From: AWTP1-13 sp963840445
GTDB lineage: Bacteria > Pseudomonadota > Alphaproteobacteria > Rhizobiales > Hyphomicrobiaceae
Direction: 5' to 3'
NCBI GenBank assembly: GCA_963840445.1
Contig: CAWIZC010000007.1
Coordinates: forward strand, 36,438-100,437
DNA: 64,000 bases
Both the position numbers and the translations under genes were made by a program. The stretch's first letter is position 1, and each line of letters begins with the position of its first letter. Below the pieces are notes generated by a model. It was not told where the DNA came from, ran no database searches, and saw nothing but the letters and a program-made list of their open reading frames with translations. This document shows positions 10,980 through 20,837 of this stretch, piece by piece.

Positions 10980-12517
10980 GGCGGCTCCTGAGGACGCGGC
11001 ATATGGCGTCTACCTTCTAGCGAGCCCCGCACAAAGTGGCCAGCTATCGTCGGCCGCGACGGCCGCTGGCTCAGGAAGCTGCCGGCATCGCCAAGTGGGG
11101 CCGGGACCTCGGCTGCGTCGGCATCGGCGCCGGCGAGTGCGTTGCCGAGCATGATCAGGCAGGGCGCCGACCGCTCCAGACCCTGCAACGCGGCAGGCAG
11201 ATCGCGGACCGGGCAGCGGATGTGGGTGCTGCGCGGCGTGGTTGCTGACGAGACCGCCAGCGCCGGGGTGGAGGGAGGCAGGCCGGCGGCGATCAGCTCG
11301 GGCAGCATCCGCGCGAAGGTGCCGGCGCCCATGTAGAACACCGTGACCGTCTGCGGGTCGGCTACGCTCGCCCAGTTGCAGGCGGGCGGTCCTCCCGACT
11401 CGGTGTGGCCGGTGATGAACTGCAGACGCCGCGCGCGGCGCCGGTCGGTCAGCGGGACTTGCAGCTCGGCGGCTGCACCAAGCGCTGCAGTGATGCCCGG
11501 CACCACCTCCACAGGAATGCCGGCCGAGCGGCAGATCTCGATCTCCTCGGCGGCGCGGCCGAACACCATGGGATCGCCGCCCTTCAAGCGGACGACACGC
11601 TGGCCGCTGCGGGCCAGTTTCACCATGAGCGCGTTGATGTCGTCCTGCCGGCAGCGCGGGCCGTTGGGGGCCTTGCCGACCAGCATGCGCCTGGCCTCGC
11701 GACGGGCCAGCTCGAGGATCTCCGGGCTGACGAGGCGGTCGTAGAGAATAATGTCGGCCGACTGCAGCGCACGCAGCGCCTTCAGGGTGAGCAATTCCGG
11801 ATCGCCGGGTCCGGCACCCACCAAGGCGACGCTGCCGCCTGCGACCGAGGCGATGCGCTCGGCTGCTGAGAGATCGGCCGACGTCGGCGCGGAGCGCGCG
11901 GCCAGCGCCCGATCCGCGAACCGGCGCCAGGCGTCGCGGCGGGCCGGGCCCATGGCGAAGCGGGCATTGATTGTTGCGCGCAGGCGTGCGGCTGCGGCAG
12001 CCCAGGCAGCCAGCGCCGGGTTCAGCAAGGCCTCGATCTTGGCGCGGATCGCCTGCCCGAGCACCGGCGCGACCCCGGCGGTGCTGATGCCGATCACCAC
12101 CGGCGAGCGGTTGACGATGCTGCCGAATGAGAACGTGGAGATGTCAGGCGCATCGACGATGTTGACGGGCACGCCATGCTCGCGCGCTGACGCCACAAAG
12201 GCCTCCGCCTCTTTGCCGGTCAGGGCGCCGATCGCCAGTGATGCCCCGCCCAGGTCATCGCCGCACCAGTCCCGCGCGCTGATGCGGATGCGGCCGGCAG
12301 GCGGTGCGTTGCAGAGCGCGTCGAGATCCGGCGAAGGCATCGTCGTGAAGACCTCCACGTCGGCACCGGCTGCAGCAACGAGCTCCGCCTTCCAGACCAG
12401 AGCGTCGCCGGCGCCGGCGACGACCACGCGGCGACCCCGAAGATCGAAGAATACCGGCAGCACGGCGAGCGCGGCCATCCGGGCCGGGCGTGTCTCCTGA
12501 GGGGGCAGGTCGCGCAT
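10976..12517 (-). CDS. cysG: Sirohaem synthase CysG (dehydrogenase/ferrochelatase plus methyltransferase)
   Basis: Makes sirohaem from uroporphyrinogen III. The N-terminal ~220 residues hold the NAD-binding precorrin-2 dehydrogenase/ferrochelatase part (FFDLRGRRVVVAGAGD, ISTAGVAPVLGQAIRAKIE). From about residue 230 follows the SAM-dependent methyltransferase (VGAGPGDPELLTLKALR, LKGGDPMVFGRAAEE, PGITAALGAAAELQVPLTDR). At 513 residues it is slightly longer than enterobacterial CysG because of a tail after residue 470. It starts 5 bases after nasA and would supply the nitrite reductase in the same operon with its cofactor. Frame intact. Confidence 0.95.
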   Translation of the reverse strand: MRDLPPQETRPARMAALAVLPVFFDLRGRRVVVAGAGDALVWKAELVAAAGADVEVFTTMPSPDLDALCNAPPAGRIRISARDWCGDDLGGASLAIGALTGKEAEAFVASAREHGVPVNIVDAPDISTFSFGSIVNRSPVVIGISTAGVAPVLGQAIRAKIEALLNPALAAWAAAAARLRATINARFAMGPARRDAWRRFADRALAARSAPTSADLSAAERIASVAGGSVALVGAGPGDPELLTLKALRALQSADIILYDRLVSPEILELARREARRMLVGKAPNGPRCRQDDINALMVKLARSGQRVVRLKGGDPMVFGRAAEEIEICRSAGIPVEVVPGITAALGAAAELQVPLTDRRRARRLQFITGHTESGGPPACNWASVADPQTVTVFYMGAGTFARMLPELIAAGLPPSTPALAVSSATTPRSTHIRCPVRDLPAALQGLERSAPCLIMLGNALAGADADAAEVPAPLGDAGSFLSQRPSRPTIAGHFVRGSLEGRRHMPRPQEPP

Positions 12518-12522
12518 GGTGG

Positions 12523-15313
12523 CTACTCCGCCGCCGCCGGCAGCGCACGCGGGGTGCTGCCGAGCAGCGTCTTGATCTCGGGCAGGCAGGAGCCGCAGTT
12601 GGTGCCAGCGCGCGTGGCGAGGCCGACCTCAGCCGCGGAGCAGGCGCCGTTGGCGATGGCCGCCTCGACGCGTTTGCGCCCAACCTGGAAGCAGGCGCAC
12701 ACGACCGGGCCGTCGTCCGCGCCGCCGACCGGACGGCCGGCCAGCAGCGAGCGGCGCAACCCGTCCTCGACGACCGCCAGATCGAAGCAGGTCTTCAGCC
12801 ATTCGATGGACGGCAACGCCGGGGTTGACGCTGCGTACAGCACGGCCTCAAGCCTGCCCTCGCGCAGCACCGCAGTGCGGAACTGCTGGGAGCTGGCATC
12901 TTCATACGTGAGACGGTGGCCATCGGGCAGCATCTGCTCGGCCCATGTGCTCCAGCTCCGCGGAGACATGTCGAGCGAGAAGAACGTCACGTGGCCGGCC
13001 GGCATGCGGGCGCGAGCCCAGTAGGCAAGTCCGGTGGTATCGATGGGGTCGCGCGACAGCACGAACCCATAGTGTGCTGACCGGAAATGACAGCACGCGC
13101 GCCGGCGTGGCCTTGGCCTCTGGCTGGCCGGACCAGGGATCGGTGTCGGGCTGCACCAGCGCGCAGGCGCGGCCCGCCGAGCTGTTCTCGGCCGACCAGT
13201 GGATGGGCGCAAACAGCGAGCCCGGCTGCTGTCCCTCGCTGAGCATGACACGCAGCACCGCGATTCCGTGCACCGTTTCGACGCGGGCCAGCATGGCCTG
13301 CTCGAGGCCCAGCGCCATCGCGTCCCGGGGATGCATCTCCACGAACGGCTCGGACACATGCACGGCAAGGCGAGGGCTCAGGCCGGTGCGCGTCATGGTG
13401 TGCCACTGGTCGCGCACGCGACCCGTGTTGAGCACGAAGGGCCAATCTGTCGAGGCCGCATTGGCGAGCCGTCCGTGGCCGATCGGAACAAGGCGGGCAC
13501 GGCGGGAGGGAAACGCGAAGGCGCCGTCGCCGAACAGCCGCTCGGTGCCTGATGCCGGGCTGCGCACCGGCCATTGCACCGGCGCCAGGGCGTCGTAGTC
13601 CTCGTCGCCAAGGCGAGCCAGACCGGAAATGTCGAACGTGCGCGTGCCTCCATTCTCGAAACCCGACAGGCTGGCATGCTCGCGAAAAATATCCGCCGAG
13701 CACCGATAGGCGAAGGCCCCGGCCCAACCCATGCGCTCGGCGACTTGCGCCAGCATCCACCAGTCGGGGCGCGCTTCCCCTGCCAGCTGGAGGAATGGCC
13801 GCTGCCGCGAGATGCGCCGCTCGGAGTTGGTGACCGTGCCGTCCTTCTCGCCCCACGCAGCAGCTGGCAGCCGCACATGGGCAAGGTTGACGCTATCGTT
13901 GCTGGCGACGTTGTCGGACACCACCAGCAGCTCCAACTGCTGCATCGCCTCGCGCACGTGATCCGCGCGCGGCAGGCTAACCGCCGGATTGGTGCCCATC
14001 ACCCACAGTGCCTTGATGCGGCCGTCGGCGATGGCGTCGAACATCTGCACGGCCTTGAGGCCCTCACCGCGCGCCAGATTGGGCGCACCCCAGAAGCGGC
14101 GCACCCGGTCGCGCTCCACGTCCGAGTAACCCATGTGCGCGGCCAGCATGTTGGCAAGCCCGCCGACCTCGCGGCCGCCCATGGCGTTGGGCTGGCCGGT
14201 GAGCGACAGCGGACCTGAGCCCGGCTTGCCGATGCGCCCGGTGGCGAGGTGGCAGTTGATGATGGCGTTGACCTTGTCGGTGCCCTGTGCCGACTGGTTC
14301 ACACCCTGCGAGTAGCAGCTGACGACGCGCTGCGTCTCGGTCCACCAGCGATAGAACGTCTCGACGTCGCCGGCCTCGAGGCCGGTGTCACGCGCCACGC
14401 TCCGTACGCGGCTGCACCGCGCGCGCGCCGCATCGAGCGCTGCCGGGAAGCCTTCGGTGTGCTCGCCGATGAAATCCCAGTCGAGTGCACCGCGCTCGAA
14501 CAGCCAGCACAGCAGGCCGTTCCAGAGCTGAGCATCGGTGCCCGGCCTGATCGACAGGTGCAGATCGGCGCCCTCGCTGGTCGCCGTACGGCGCGGATCG
14601 ATGTTGACGACGCGGACGCCGCGCTCGCTGCGCGCCACCTGGATGCGCTGGTACAGAACCGGATGGCACCAGGCCGCATTGGAGCCTACCAGCACGACGA
14701 GGTCGGCCAGCTCCAGGTCGTCGTAGCACTGCGGCACGATGTCGGCGCCGAACGCGCGGCGGTGCCCCGCCACCGACGAGGCCATGCACAGCCGCGAATT
14801 GGTGTCGACGTGCGGCGTGCCGATGAAGCCCTTGGCCAGCTTGTTGGCGACGTAATAGTCCTCGGTCAGCAGCTGCCCGGACAGATAGAAGGCGACCGAC
14901 TGAGGTCCGTGCGCATGAATGATGCGGCGCAGGCCGGCCGTGACATGATCAAGGGCCGCGTCCCAGCCGACGCGGCGACTGCCGATCGCAGGATGCAGCA
15001 GCCGCCCTTCCAGGCCCAGCGTCTCGCCGAGCGCCGCGCCCTTCGAGCACAGCCTGCCGAAATTGGCCGGATGCTCGGTGTCGCCGGCGATCGCCGCGCC
15101 GCCTACCCCATCCGGGGTCGCCAGCACGCCGCAGCCGACGCCGCAATAGGGGCAGGTTGTGCGGGTCGGCGCTTTTCCCTCTCCCCACTCTTCCGTGGGG
15201 AGAGGACCAGGGTGAGGGGCAGCCTCAGGCCGCAGCGCAAGCTTCTGCCCCTCACCCTGGCCCTCTCCCCGTGAAGTACGGGGAGACGGAGGCACGCGCG
15301 GGTCGCCCGCCAT
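12523..15313 (-). CDS. nasA: Assimilatory nitrate reductase catalytic subunit (frameshifted)
   Basis: Cytoplasmic molybdenum enzyme that reduces nitrate to nitrite. The N-terminal 4Fe-4S motif CPYCGVGC and the later GRLCSKG are visible, then NSRLCMASSVAGHR, whose cysteine is the expected Mo ligand. The C-terminal BFD-like [2Fe-2S] domain has CACFQVG and TNCGSCLPEIK. Near 13085 the frame shifts by one: FPV|SAHYGFVLSRDP continues in another frame, fitting one lost base. The joined length is about 930 residues. The ATG overlaps the diaphorase stop by one base (TGATG). Roughly 36 codons between the start and the first cysteine motif are a palindromic repeat. Confidence 0.9.
15179..15286. repeat. 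108-base compound palindrome inside the 5' coding part of nasA
   Basis: Three nested or adjacent inverted repeats are seen: a 10-bp hairpin CTCTCCCCAC/GTGGGGAGAG (15179-15204), a perfect 16-bp pair (15207-15222 with 15245-15260), and an 8-bp hairpin TCTCCCCG/CGGGGAGA (15264-15286). The element spans 108 bases, a multiple of three, and is translated in frame as part of NasA (APHPGPLP in the middle). A related block is at 16934-16961. Confidence 0.85.
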
Positions 15314-17022
15314 CAATACACGTCCGCCTGGTAGCGGCCCGCCGCCTTCAGGCCGGCGATGAACTCCTTGGCACCGCCCTCGCTCTTGGCACCGTGCGTC
15401 ATGGCGATGCCGACCAGCGCCGTCTCCACGTCCTTGGCCATGCGCTTGGCATCACCGCAGATGTAGAAGTGCGCGCCCTCCTGCAGCCATGCCCACAGCT
15501 CGGCGCCGGCTTCGCGCATGCGGTCCTGCACGTAGATCTTGCCCGACGCCGTCGCGCGACCATGCCGTCGACAGCCGCGTCAGCGTGCCGGACGCGCCGA
15601 GATTCTCCGAGCTCGTCGCGATAGAAGAAGTCGGTTGCCTCGCGCTGGTGGCCGAAGAACAGCCAGGCCTTGCCCGGCGCTTTCATGGCGCGCCGCTGCC
15701 ACAGGAAGGAGCGGAACGGTGCGATACCCGTCCCGGGCCCGACCATGATGATCGGCGTCTCGGGATTGTCGGGTAGCCCGAAGCCGTGCGCCTTCTGCAG
15801 GTAGACCTTGACGCCGGTTCCCGCCGACATCCGGTCTGCAAGGAACGTGGAGGCCACGCCGAGCCGCGTGCGCTCATTGATGTCGTAGCGCACGGCATCG
15901 ACCGTCAGGTGCACCTCGCCCGGTGTCGTGAGCGGCGACGAGGATATCGAGTAAAGCCGCGGCTGCAGGGGCTCGAGGCATTCCAGGAAAGCCTCCGGAT
16001 CGGGATGGATCGGACCGAACGCCTGCAGCGCATGCAATACATCGAAGGTGGCGGCGTCGCCGTCCGGGTCATTGCCCACGGCCAGCAGCTTTGCCTTCTT
16101 GCGTTTGGCGCCGCCGGCCAGATAGCCGATCAGCTCGAGCAGCGCATCGGGCGCTGGGCCCAAGGCATAGTCCTCGATCAGCGCCTGGCGGAAGGTCTTG
16201 CCGCCAACCGGGAAATCCGCCGGCGCACGCATGGCCGCCAGCACGGCATCAGCGAGGTTGGGATCGTTGCTCGGGTACAGCCCGAAGCTGTCGCCCGGCG
16301 CATAGCTGAGGCCGGAGGCGGAGATGTCGAGCACGACATGACGCGTGTCCTTCTCCGAGCCCGCCGCGTTGAGGCGCGTGGCCGAGCGGAAGATGGCCTC
16401 GACCGGCCGATCGCGGCTGTAGCCGCGCTGGCTTGCCTCCCTGGCCGGCTCGACCTCTTGCGCTGGCTTGGCGTCCGCAGGCGCAACCGGAACCGCCGGC
16501 GCCTCCTCCAGCAGCCGCTTCAGCATGCGGCTCGTTTCCTTGCCGCCGGGAACGCACAGGTTGAGCTTGGCCTCGCTGCCTGCCGCGATAGCCGCCGAGT
16601 AGGTCTCGCACAGGTAGCCGCACTGCCCGCAGTCCTGCTGCGCCATGGCAGCAAACAGCTTGCGCTTGAGCGGCCGTCCTTCGGCGAGCTGCATGCGCTC
16701 GTCGATCGGCATGGCCGCATCGTGCCAGGGGGCGTCCCCGTCGTCGCCATCACCAGCCAAGGCCCTGGCGGCAGCGCCCGGCAGCTCGCCGGTCATCGGC
16801 GAGATGCCGGCCTTGGCGTCGAGCGACAGCAGGCCGGCGAAAAAGCCGTTCAGCCAAGCGCGCTGCTCCATCGAGAACGGCGCACCATCGGGGATCACGG
16901 GCACGCTGCCCGTGCGCGCCGCCCGATCTTCCGCCGGGGAGAGGGCTAGGGTGAGGGGCAGATCGACCCTCTGCCCGCAAAAGGGGCGAGGAAGACACGT
17001 CCGGTAGCGTGGCTGGAGTCAT
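15313..17022 (-). CDS. Flavoprotein diaphorase (CysJ-like) for nitrate reduction (frameshifted)
   Basis: Related to the alpha subunit of sulfite reductase, but without a flavodoxin (FMN) domain. It has an N-terminal segment APFSMEQRAWLNGFFAGLL, a cysteine cluster (DCGQCGYLCETY and a later LCVPGG) suggesting an Fe-S centre, the FAD-binding RLYSISSSP and the NAD(P)-binding GPGTGIAPFRSFLW. It probably passes NAD(P)H electrons to NasA. The ATG at 17022 overlaps the nirA stop (ATGA), so this start is preferred over the GTG at 16904. Reading from it needs a frame change around 16910-17000, where a repeat fragment sits. Further shifts lie near 15603 (before NLGASGTLTRLS) and 15545 (before KIYVQDRMREAG). 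Confidence 0.8.
16934..16961. repeat. Palindromic-repeat fragment in the 5' part of the diaphorase gene
   Basis: A 26-base core matches one arm of the nasA-internal element (15197-15222) at 24 positions, sharing GGGGAGAGG and AGGGTGAGGGGCAG. A degenerate opposite arm (CTGCCCGC) lies around 16970. Translated in the frame of the coupled ATG it gives APHPSPLPGG, the same kind of proline-rich stretch as in NasA. Confidence 0.75.
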
Positions 17023-18806
17023 GCTGGTCTCTCCGTTGATGCGTCGACCATGGCCCTCAGAGCGGCGAGGTCGGTGCGGCGGCTGAACTGCATGAACGTC
17101 TCGGCCGCATCTGCGCGATTGGCGAGGTAGGCTGTCAGCATGCGTTCGACGAGCCGCGGGCAGTCCTCGACCTTCACGTCGCGATAGATCTCGCGGCCGA
17201 TGGCGGCATCCGCGCCGAAGCCGCCGCCGACGTGCACGTGAAAGCCCTCCACCGTGTCGTCGCTGTCGGGGATCGGCACGCGGCATGCGATCAGGCCGAT
17301 GTCGCCGATGTAGTGCTGCGCACACGAGTTCGGGCAGCCGGTGAGGTGCACGTTGATCGGGGTGTCGAGGCCGACCCTCGCTTCCACCCACTCGGCGATC
17401 GCCATCGCCGTGTCCTTGGTGTTGGAGGAGCGCCAACTTGCAGCCGGTATTGCCGGTGCAGGCGACCAGGCCGGCGCGAATGCTGGAGGCCTTCGAGGTC
17501 AGCCCGATCGCCTGCAGGCGCGCCTCGACCTCTTCCGCGCGCTCGGCGGCGACACCCGAGATCAGCAGGTTCTGCCAGACGGTCAGGCGGATATCGCCGT
17601 CGCCCAAGCTCGTGCGCAATGCCGGCCAAGCCGCGCATCTGCGCCGCGGTCATGCGCCCCACGGGCAGCGCAACGCCGACCCAGACGCGGCCTGCCTGCT
17701 TCTGCGCATGCACGCCGATGTGCGCCTGCCGATGCTGCCGGTTCGGCTCGGCCACCTGATCGCTGGGAACGCGGCTCAGCGGTCTGCCGAGCTTGGCCTC
17801 GACGCCGGCCAGGAACTTGTCGAAGCCCCAGTCGTCGAGCACGTATTTGAGGCGCGCCTTCTTGCGGTCGGTGCGGTCGCCGTGATCGATGAACACGCGC
17901 ACGATGGCATCGGCCACGGCAACGGCATCCTCGGGCTTGACCAGCACGCCGGTCGGCCGCGCGAAATCCTGATGGCCGGTGATGCCGCCGAGTCCGAGCC
18001 GGAACCACACGCCGGGCTCGATGCCTGCGCCATCGCTTATCCGCACCGCCGTGAAGGCGATGTCATTGGTATCCTCCAGCACAGGAATAATTCCGCCGCC
18101 GTCGAAGCCGACGTTGAACTTGCGCGGCAGGCCATACAGCGAGCGGTCGTTGAGGATGTGGTGATGCCACGCCCTTGCGTAAGGTCGGGTGTCGAGCAAC
18201 TCCTGAGTGTCAATACCGGCTGTGGGCGAGCCGGTGACATTGCGGATGTTGTCGGCACCCGAACCCTTGGCCACCAGTCCAATTTCGGACAATTCCTCCA
18301 GGACCGCGATGGCGTTGTCGGCCGCGATCTCGCGCACCTGCAGGTTGGCACGCGTCGTCACATGCGCATAGCCGTGGCAGTAGCGCTCGGCGATCTCGGC
18401 GACGCCCGCCAGCTGCCAGTGGGTGAGGATGCCGTTCGGGCATACGCAGGCGGCACATGTAGGAGTTCTGCGCCGGCGCCACGTAGAACAGCCCGTGAAA
18501 GCGCCAGCGGAAGTTGTCGACGCCCTTGGGGTACTGGCCCTTCGCGCTCTCCGACTTGAGCCGCGCGTAGGCATCGAAGGGATGCTCGTCGCGCTTGGCC
18601 TTCTCTTCCGGCGAGAGCTTCCTGCCGTCCGCCTCGAAGCGCGCCATGGCCGCCAGGTGGTCGGCGTCCGGACCCGCGGGCTCGGCCGCACCGCCGCCGA
18701 CACCGGCGAGCGGCTTCAAGCCGGCAGCAGCGCGCGAGGCCTGCACGCCCGACACGAAGCCTTCGAGGTAGCGCTTCTGCTCCTCCGAAAAATCCTGGCC
18801 ACTCAT
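17019..18806 (-). CDS. nirA: NirA-type sirohaem nitrite reductase (frameshifted)
   Basis: Six-electron reduction of nitrite to ammonium at a sirohaem/4Fe-4S centre. The start is MSGQDFSEEQKRYLEGF, its ATG overlapping the FAD-oxidoreductase stop by one base. The order is an N-terminal ferredoxin-reductase-like half (NSYMCRLRMP, YAHVTTRANLQVREI), then the cluster ligands in CTGNTGCKLAL and TGCPNSCAQHYIGDIGL. The joined length is about 595 residues, usual for the family. Three frameshifts are needed, near 18439, 17604 and 17427; each fits one extra base, the first two in short C or G runs. Nitrite rather than sulfite is inferred from the neighbouring nasA and nrt genes. Confidence 0.87.
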
Positions 18807-20017
18807 CACGCCGCCTCCGCGAACGCCTGGCCAAAGGCGAGCGCCTCGCGGAATGCCGACACCGGCGCCGCGGAGCGGATCAGGTCGGCATACCAGAGCG
18901 CCTCGCTGGTGTCGCCGACCAGCACGACGCCTGCCAGGCGGCCATCGCGCACCACCAGCTTGCGGTAGGAACGCTGGCCGGCATCGCGCACGACGATGGT
19001 CTCGGCGCCCGCGCCTTCGAAGTCGCCGGCAGAGAACACCGACACGCCCGATACCTTGAGGTTGGTCGCCAGCACCGAGCCCGCATAGCTGCGCCGGCTC
19101 GCCGGCTGACGACTGCGGCGGCGACGCGGGCCTGCTCGTAGCACGGCTCGACCAGGCCGTAGCAGGCGCCCCGGTGCTCGGCACATTCGCCGATGGCGTA
19201 GATACCTGTGGCCGAGGTCTGCATGCCGTCATCGACGACGATGCCGCGTTTGATCTGCAGACCGCCGCTCGCGGCAAGAGCGGTGTTGGGCCTGATCCCA
19301 ACCGCCATCACCACGAGGCCGCACGGCAGCACGCGTCCATCTTTCAACTCGACCGCCTCGACGCGCAGAGCCGCCGCGGATCGCACCCGTCTCCGCCCCC
19401 AGCAGCACCCGCACGCCCTTGGCCTCGATGGCATCGGCGAGCAAGCGGGCGCCCTCCGCATCGAGCTGGCGCTCCATCAGCCGGTCCATCAGGTGCACGA
19501 GCGTCACGGCAATGCCGCGTCGGGCGAGCCCGTACGCCGCCTCGATGCCGAGCAGGCCGCCGCCGATCACCACGGCCGGCAATGCTGCGGATGCCGCCGG
19601 CTCCAGGCTGGCGATATCGGCGAGAGAGCGAAAGGTCATGACGCCGGCAAGATCATTGCCGGGGAGAGGCAGACGGATCGGGTCGGAGCCGGTGGCGAGC
19701 AGCAGCTTGTCGAAGGCCAGCTCGTCGCCGTTGCCGAGCGTCACCGTGCGCCTAGCCATATCGATGGCAGACGCCGGCTGCCCGGTGAGGAGCGCGACAC
19801 CGTGCTCAGCGTACCAGTCGCGCGGCCGCAGCTGCACGTCGCCGGCGCCGATATCGCCAGCCAGCAGCGACGACAGCAGGACACGGTTGTAGGCCGGCTC
19901 CGGCTCGGCGCCGACCACCGTCACGTCGAACCGACCGGCTGCGCGGCGCACCAGCTCCTCGAGGAAACGCAGCCCGGCCATGCCGTTGCCGACCACGACG
20001 AGCCGCTCGCGGCGCAT
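18806..20017 (-). CDS. NAD(P)/FAD-dependent oxidoreductase of the nitrate cluster (frameshifted)
   Basis: Pyridine-nucleotide-disulfide-type oxidoreductase resembling the N-terminal part of NirB and rubredoxin reductases. It has FAD-binding VVGNGMAGLRFLEEL at the start, the second dinucleotide fold VVIGGGLLGIEAAYGLARRG near residue 150, and GIYAIGECAEHRG, the FAD-contacting motif. The joined length is about 403 residues. Frame changes near 19381 (after ETGAIRGG) and near 19100 (before YAGSVLATNLKVSGV) are required. It probably feeds electrons to the nitrite reductase next to it, an inference from gene order. Confidence 0.85.
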
Positions 20018-20026
20018 GGCGACCTC

Positions 20027-20827
20027 CTATTCGGCGGCTTGCAGGGTCGGAGCTTTGTGGCGCGCGTACAGGAACTCCAACACCCGCTGGCGGCAGCGGA
20101 TGTAGGCCGGGTCGGCCACCAGATCGAGACGCTTGCGCGGACGCGCCAGCGGCACGTCCAGCACCTCGCCGATGTGCGCGGCCGGACCGTTGGTCATCAT
20201 GACGATGCGATCCGACAGCAGCACCGCCTCGTCGACGTCGTGGGTGATCATCAGCACGGTGTTGCCGAGCTTCTGGTGGATGGCCATCACCTGGTCCTGC
20301 AGATGCGCGCGCGTCAGCGCATCGAGCGCACCGAACGGCTCGTCGAGCAGCAGCACCTTGGGCTCCATGGACAGCGCGCGGGCAAGGCCCACACGCTGCT
20401 TCATGCCGCCCGAAATTTCCGCCGGGCGCTTGTCCTTGGCATGCGTCATGTGCACGAGGTTCAGGTTGTGCATGGTCCACTCGTGCCGCTCGCGCCGCGT
20501 CTTGGAGCCGGAGAACACCTTGTCGACGGCCAGCCGCACGTTCTCGTAGACCGTCAGCCACGGCAGCAGGCTGTGGTTCTGGAACACGACGGCCCGATCG
20601 GGGCCAGGATCGTTCACCTCCTTGTTCTCCAGCAGCACGACGCCGCGCGTCACGGTGGTCAGACCGGCAACGATGTTGAGCAGCGTCGACTTCCCGCAGC
20701 CGGAATGGCCGATGATGGAGACGTACTCTCCCTTGGCCACCTCGACCGTGACGTCGGACAGAACCTCCGTCTCCTGCGAGCCGCGAGTGAACGTCTTGTC
20801 GACGTGATCGATCTTCAGATAGGTCAT
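20027..20827 (-). CDS. nrtD: Nitrate ABC transporter ATP-binding protein (NrtC/NrtD type)
   Basis: ATPase of the nitrate/nitrite importer, 266 residues, intact. It has Walker A GHSGCGKSTLL near residue 40, the signature ISGGMKQRVGLARAL, Walker B VLLLDEPFGALD and the switch histidine in MITHDVDEAV. It lacks the NrtA-like C-terminal domain found in cyanobacterial NrtC, so it corresponds to the NrtD-type or short NrtC form. It starts 10 bases after nrtB and ends 9 bases before the FAD oxidoreductase start. Confidence 0.93.
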   Translation of the reverse strand: MTYLKIDHVDKTFTRGSQETEVLSDVTVEVAKGEYVSIIGHSGCGKSTLLNIVAGLTTVTRGVVLLENKEVNDPGPDRAVVFQNHSLLPWLTVYENVRLAVDKVFSGSKTRRERHEWTMHNLNLVHMTHAKDKRPAEISGGMKQRVGLARALSMEPKVLLLDEPFGALDALTRAHLQDQVMAIHQKLGNTVLMITHDVDEAVLLSDRIVMMTNGPAAHIGEVLDVPLARPRKRLDLVADPAYIRCRQRVLEFLYARHKAPTLQAAE

Positions 20828-20837
20828 GTGCGTGCCC

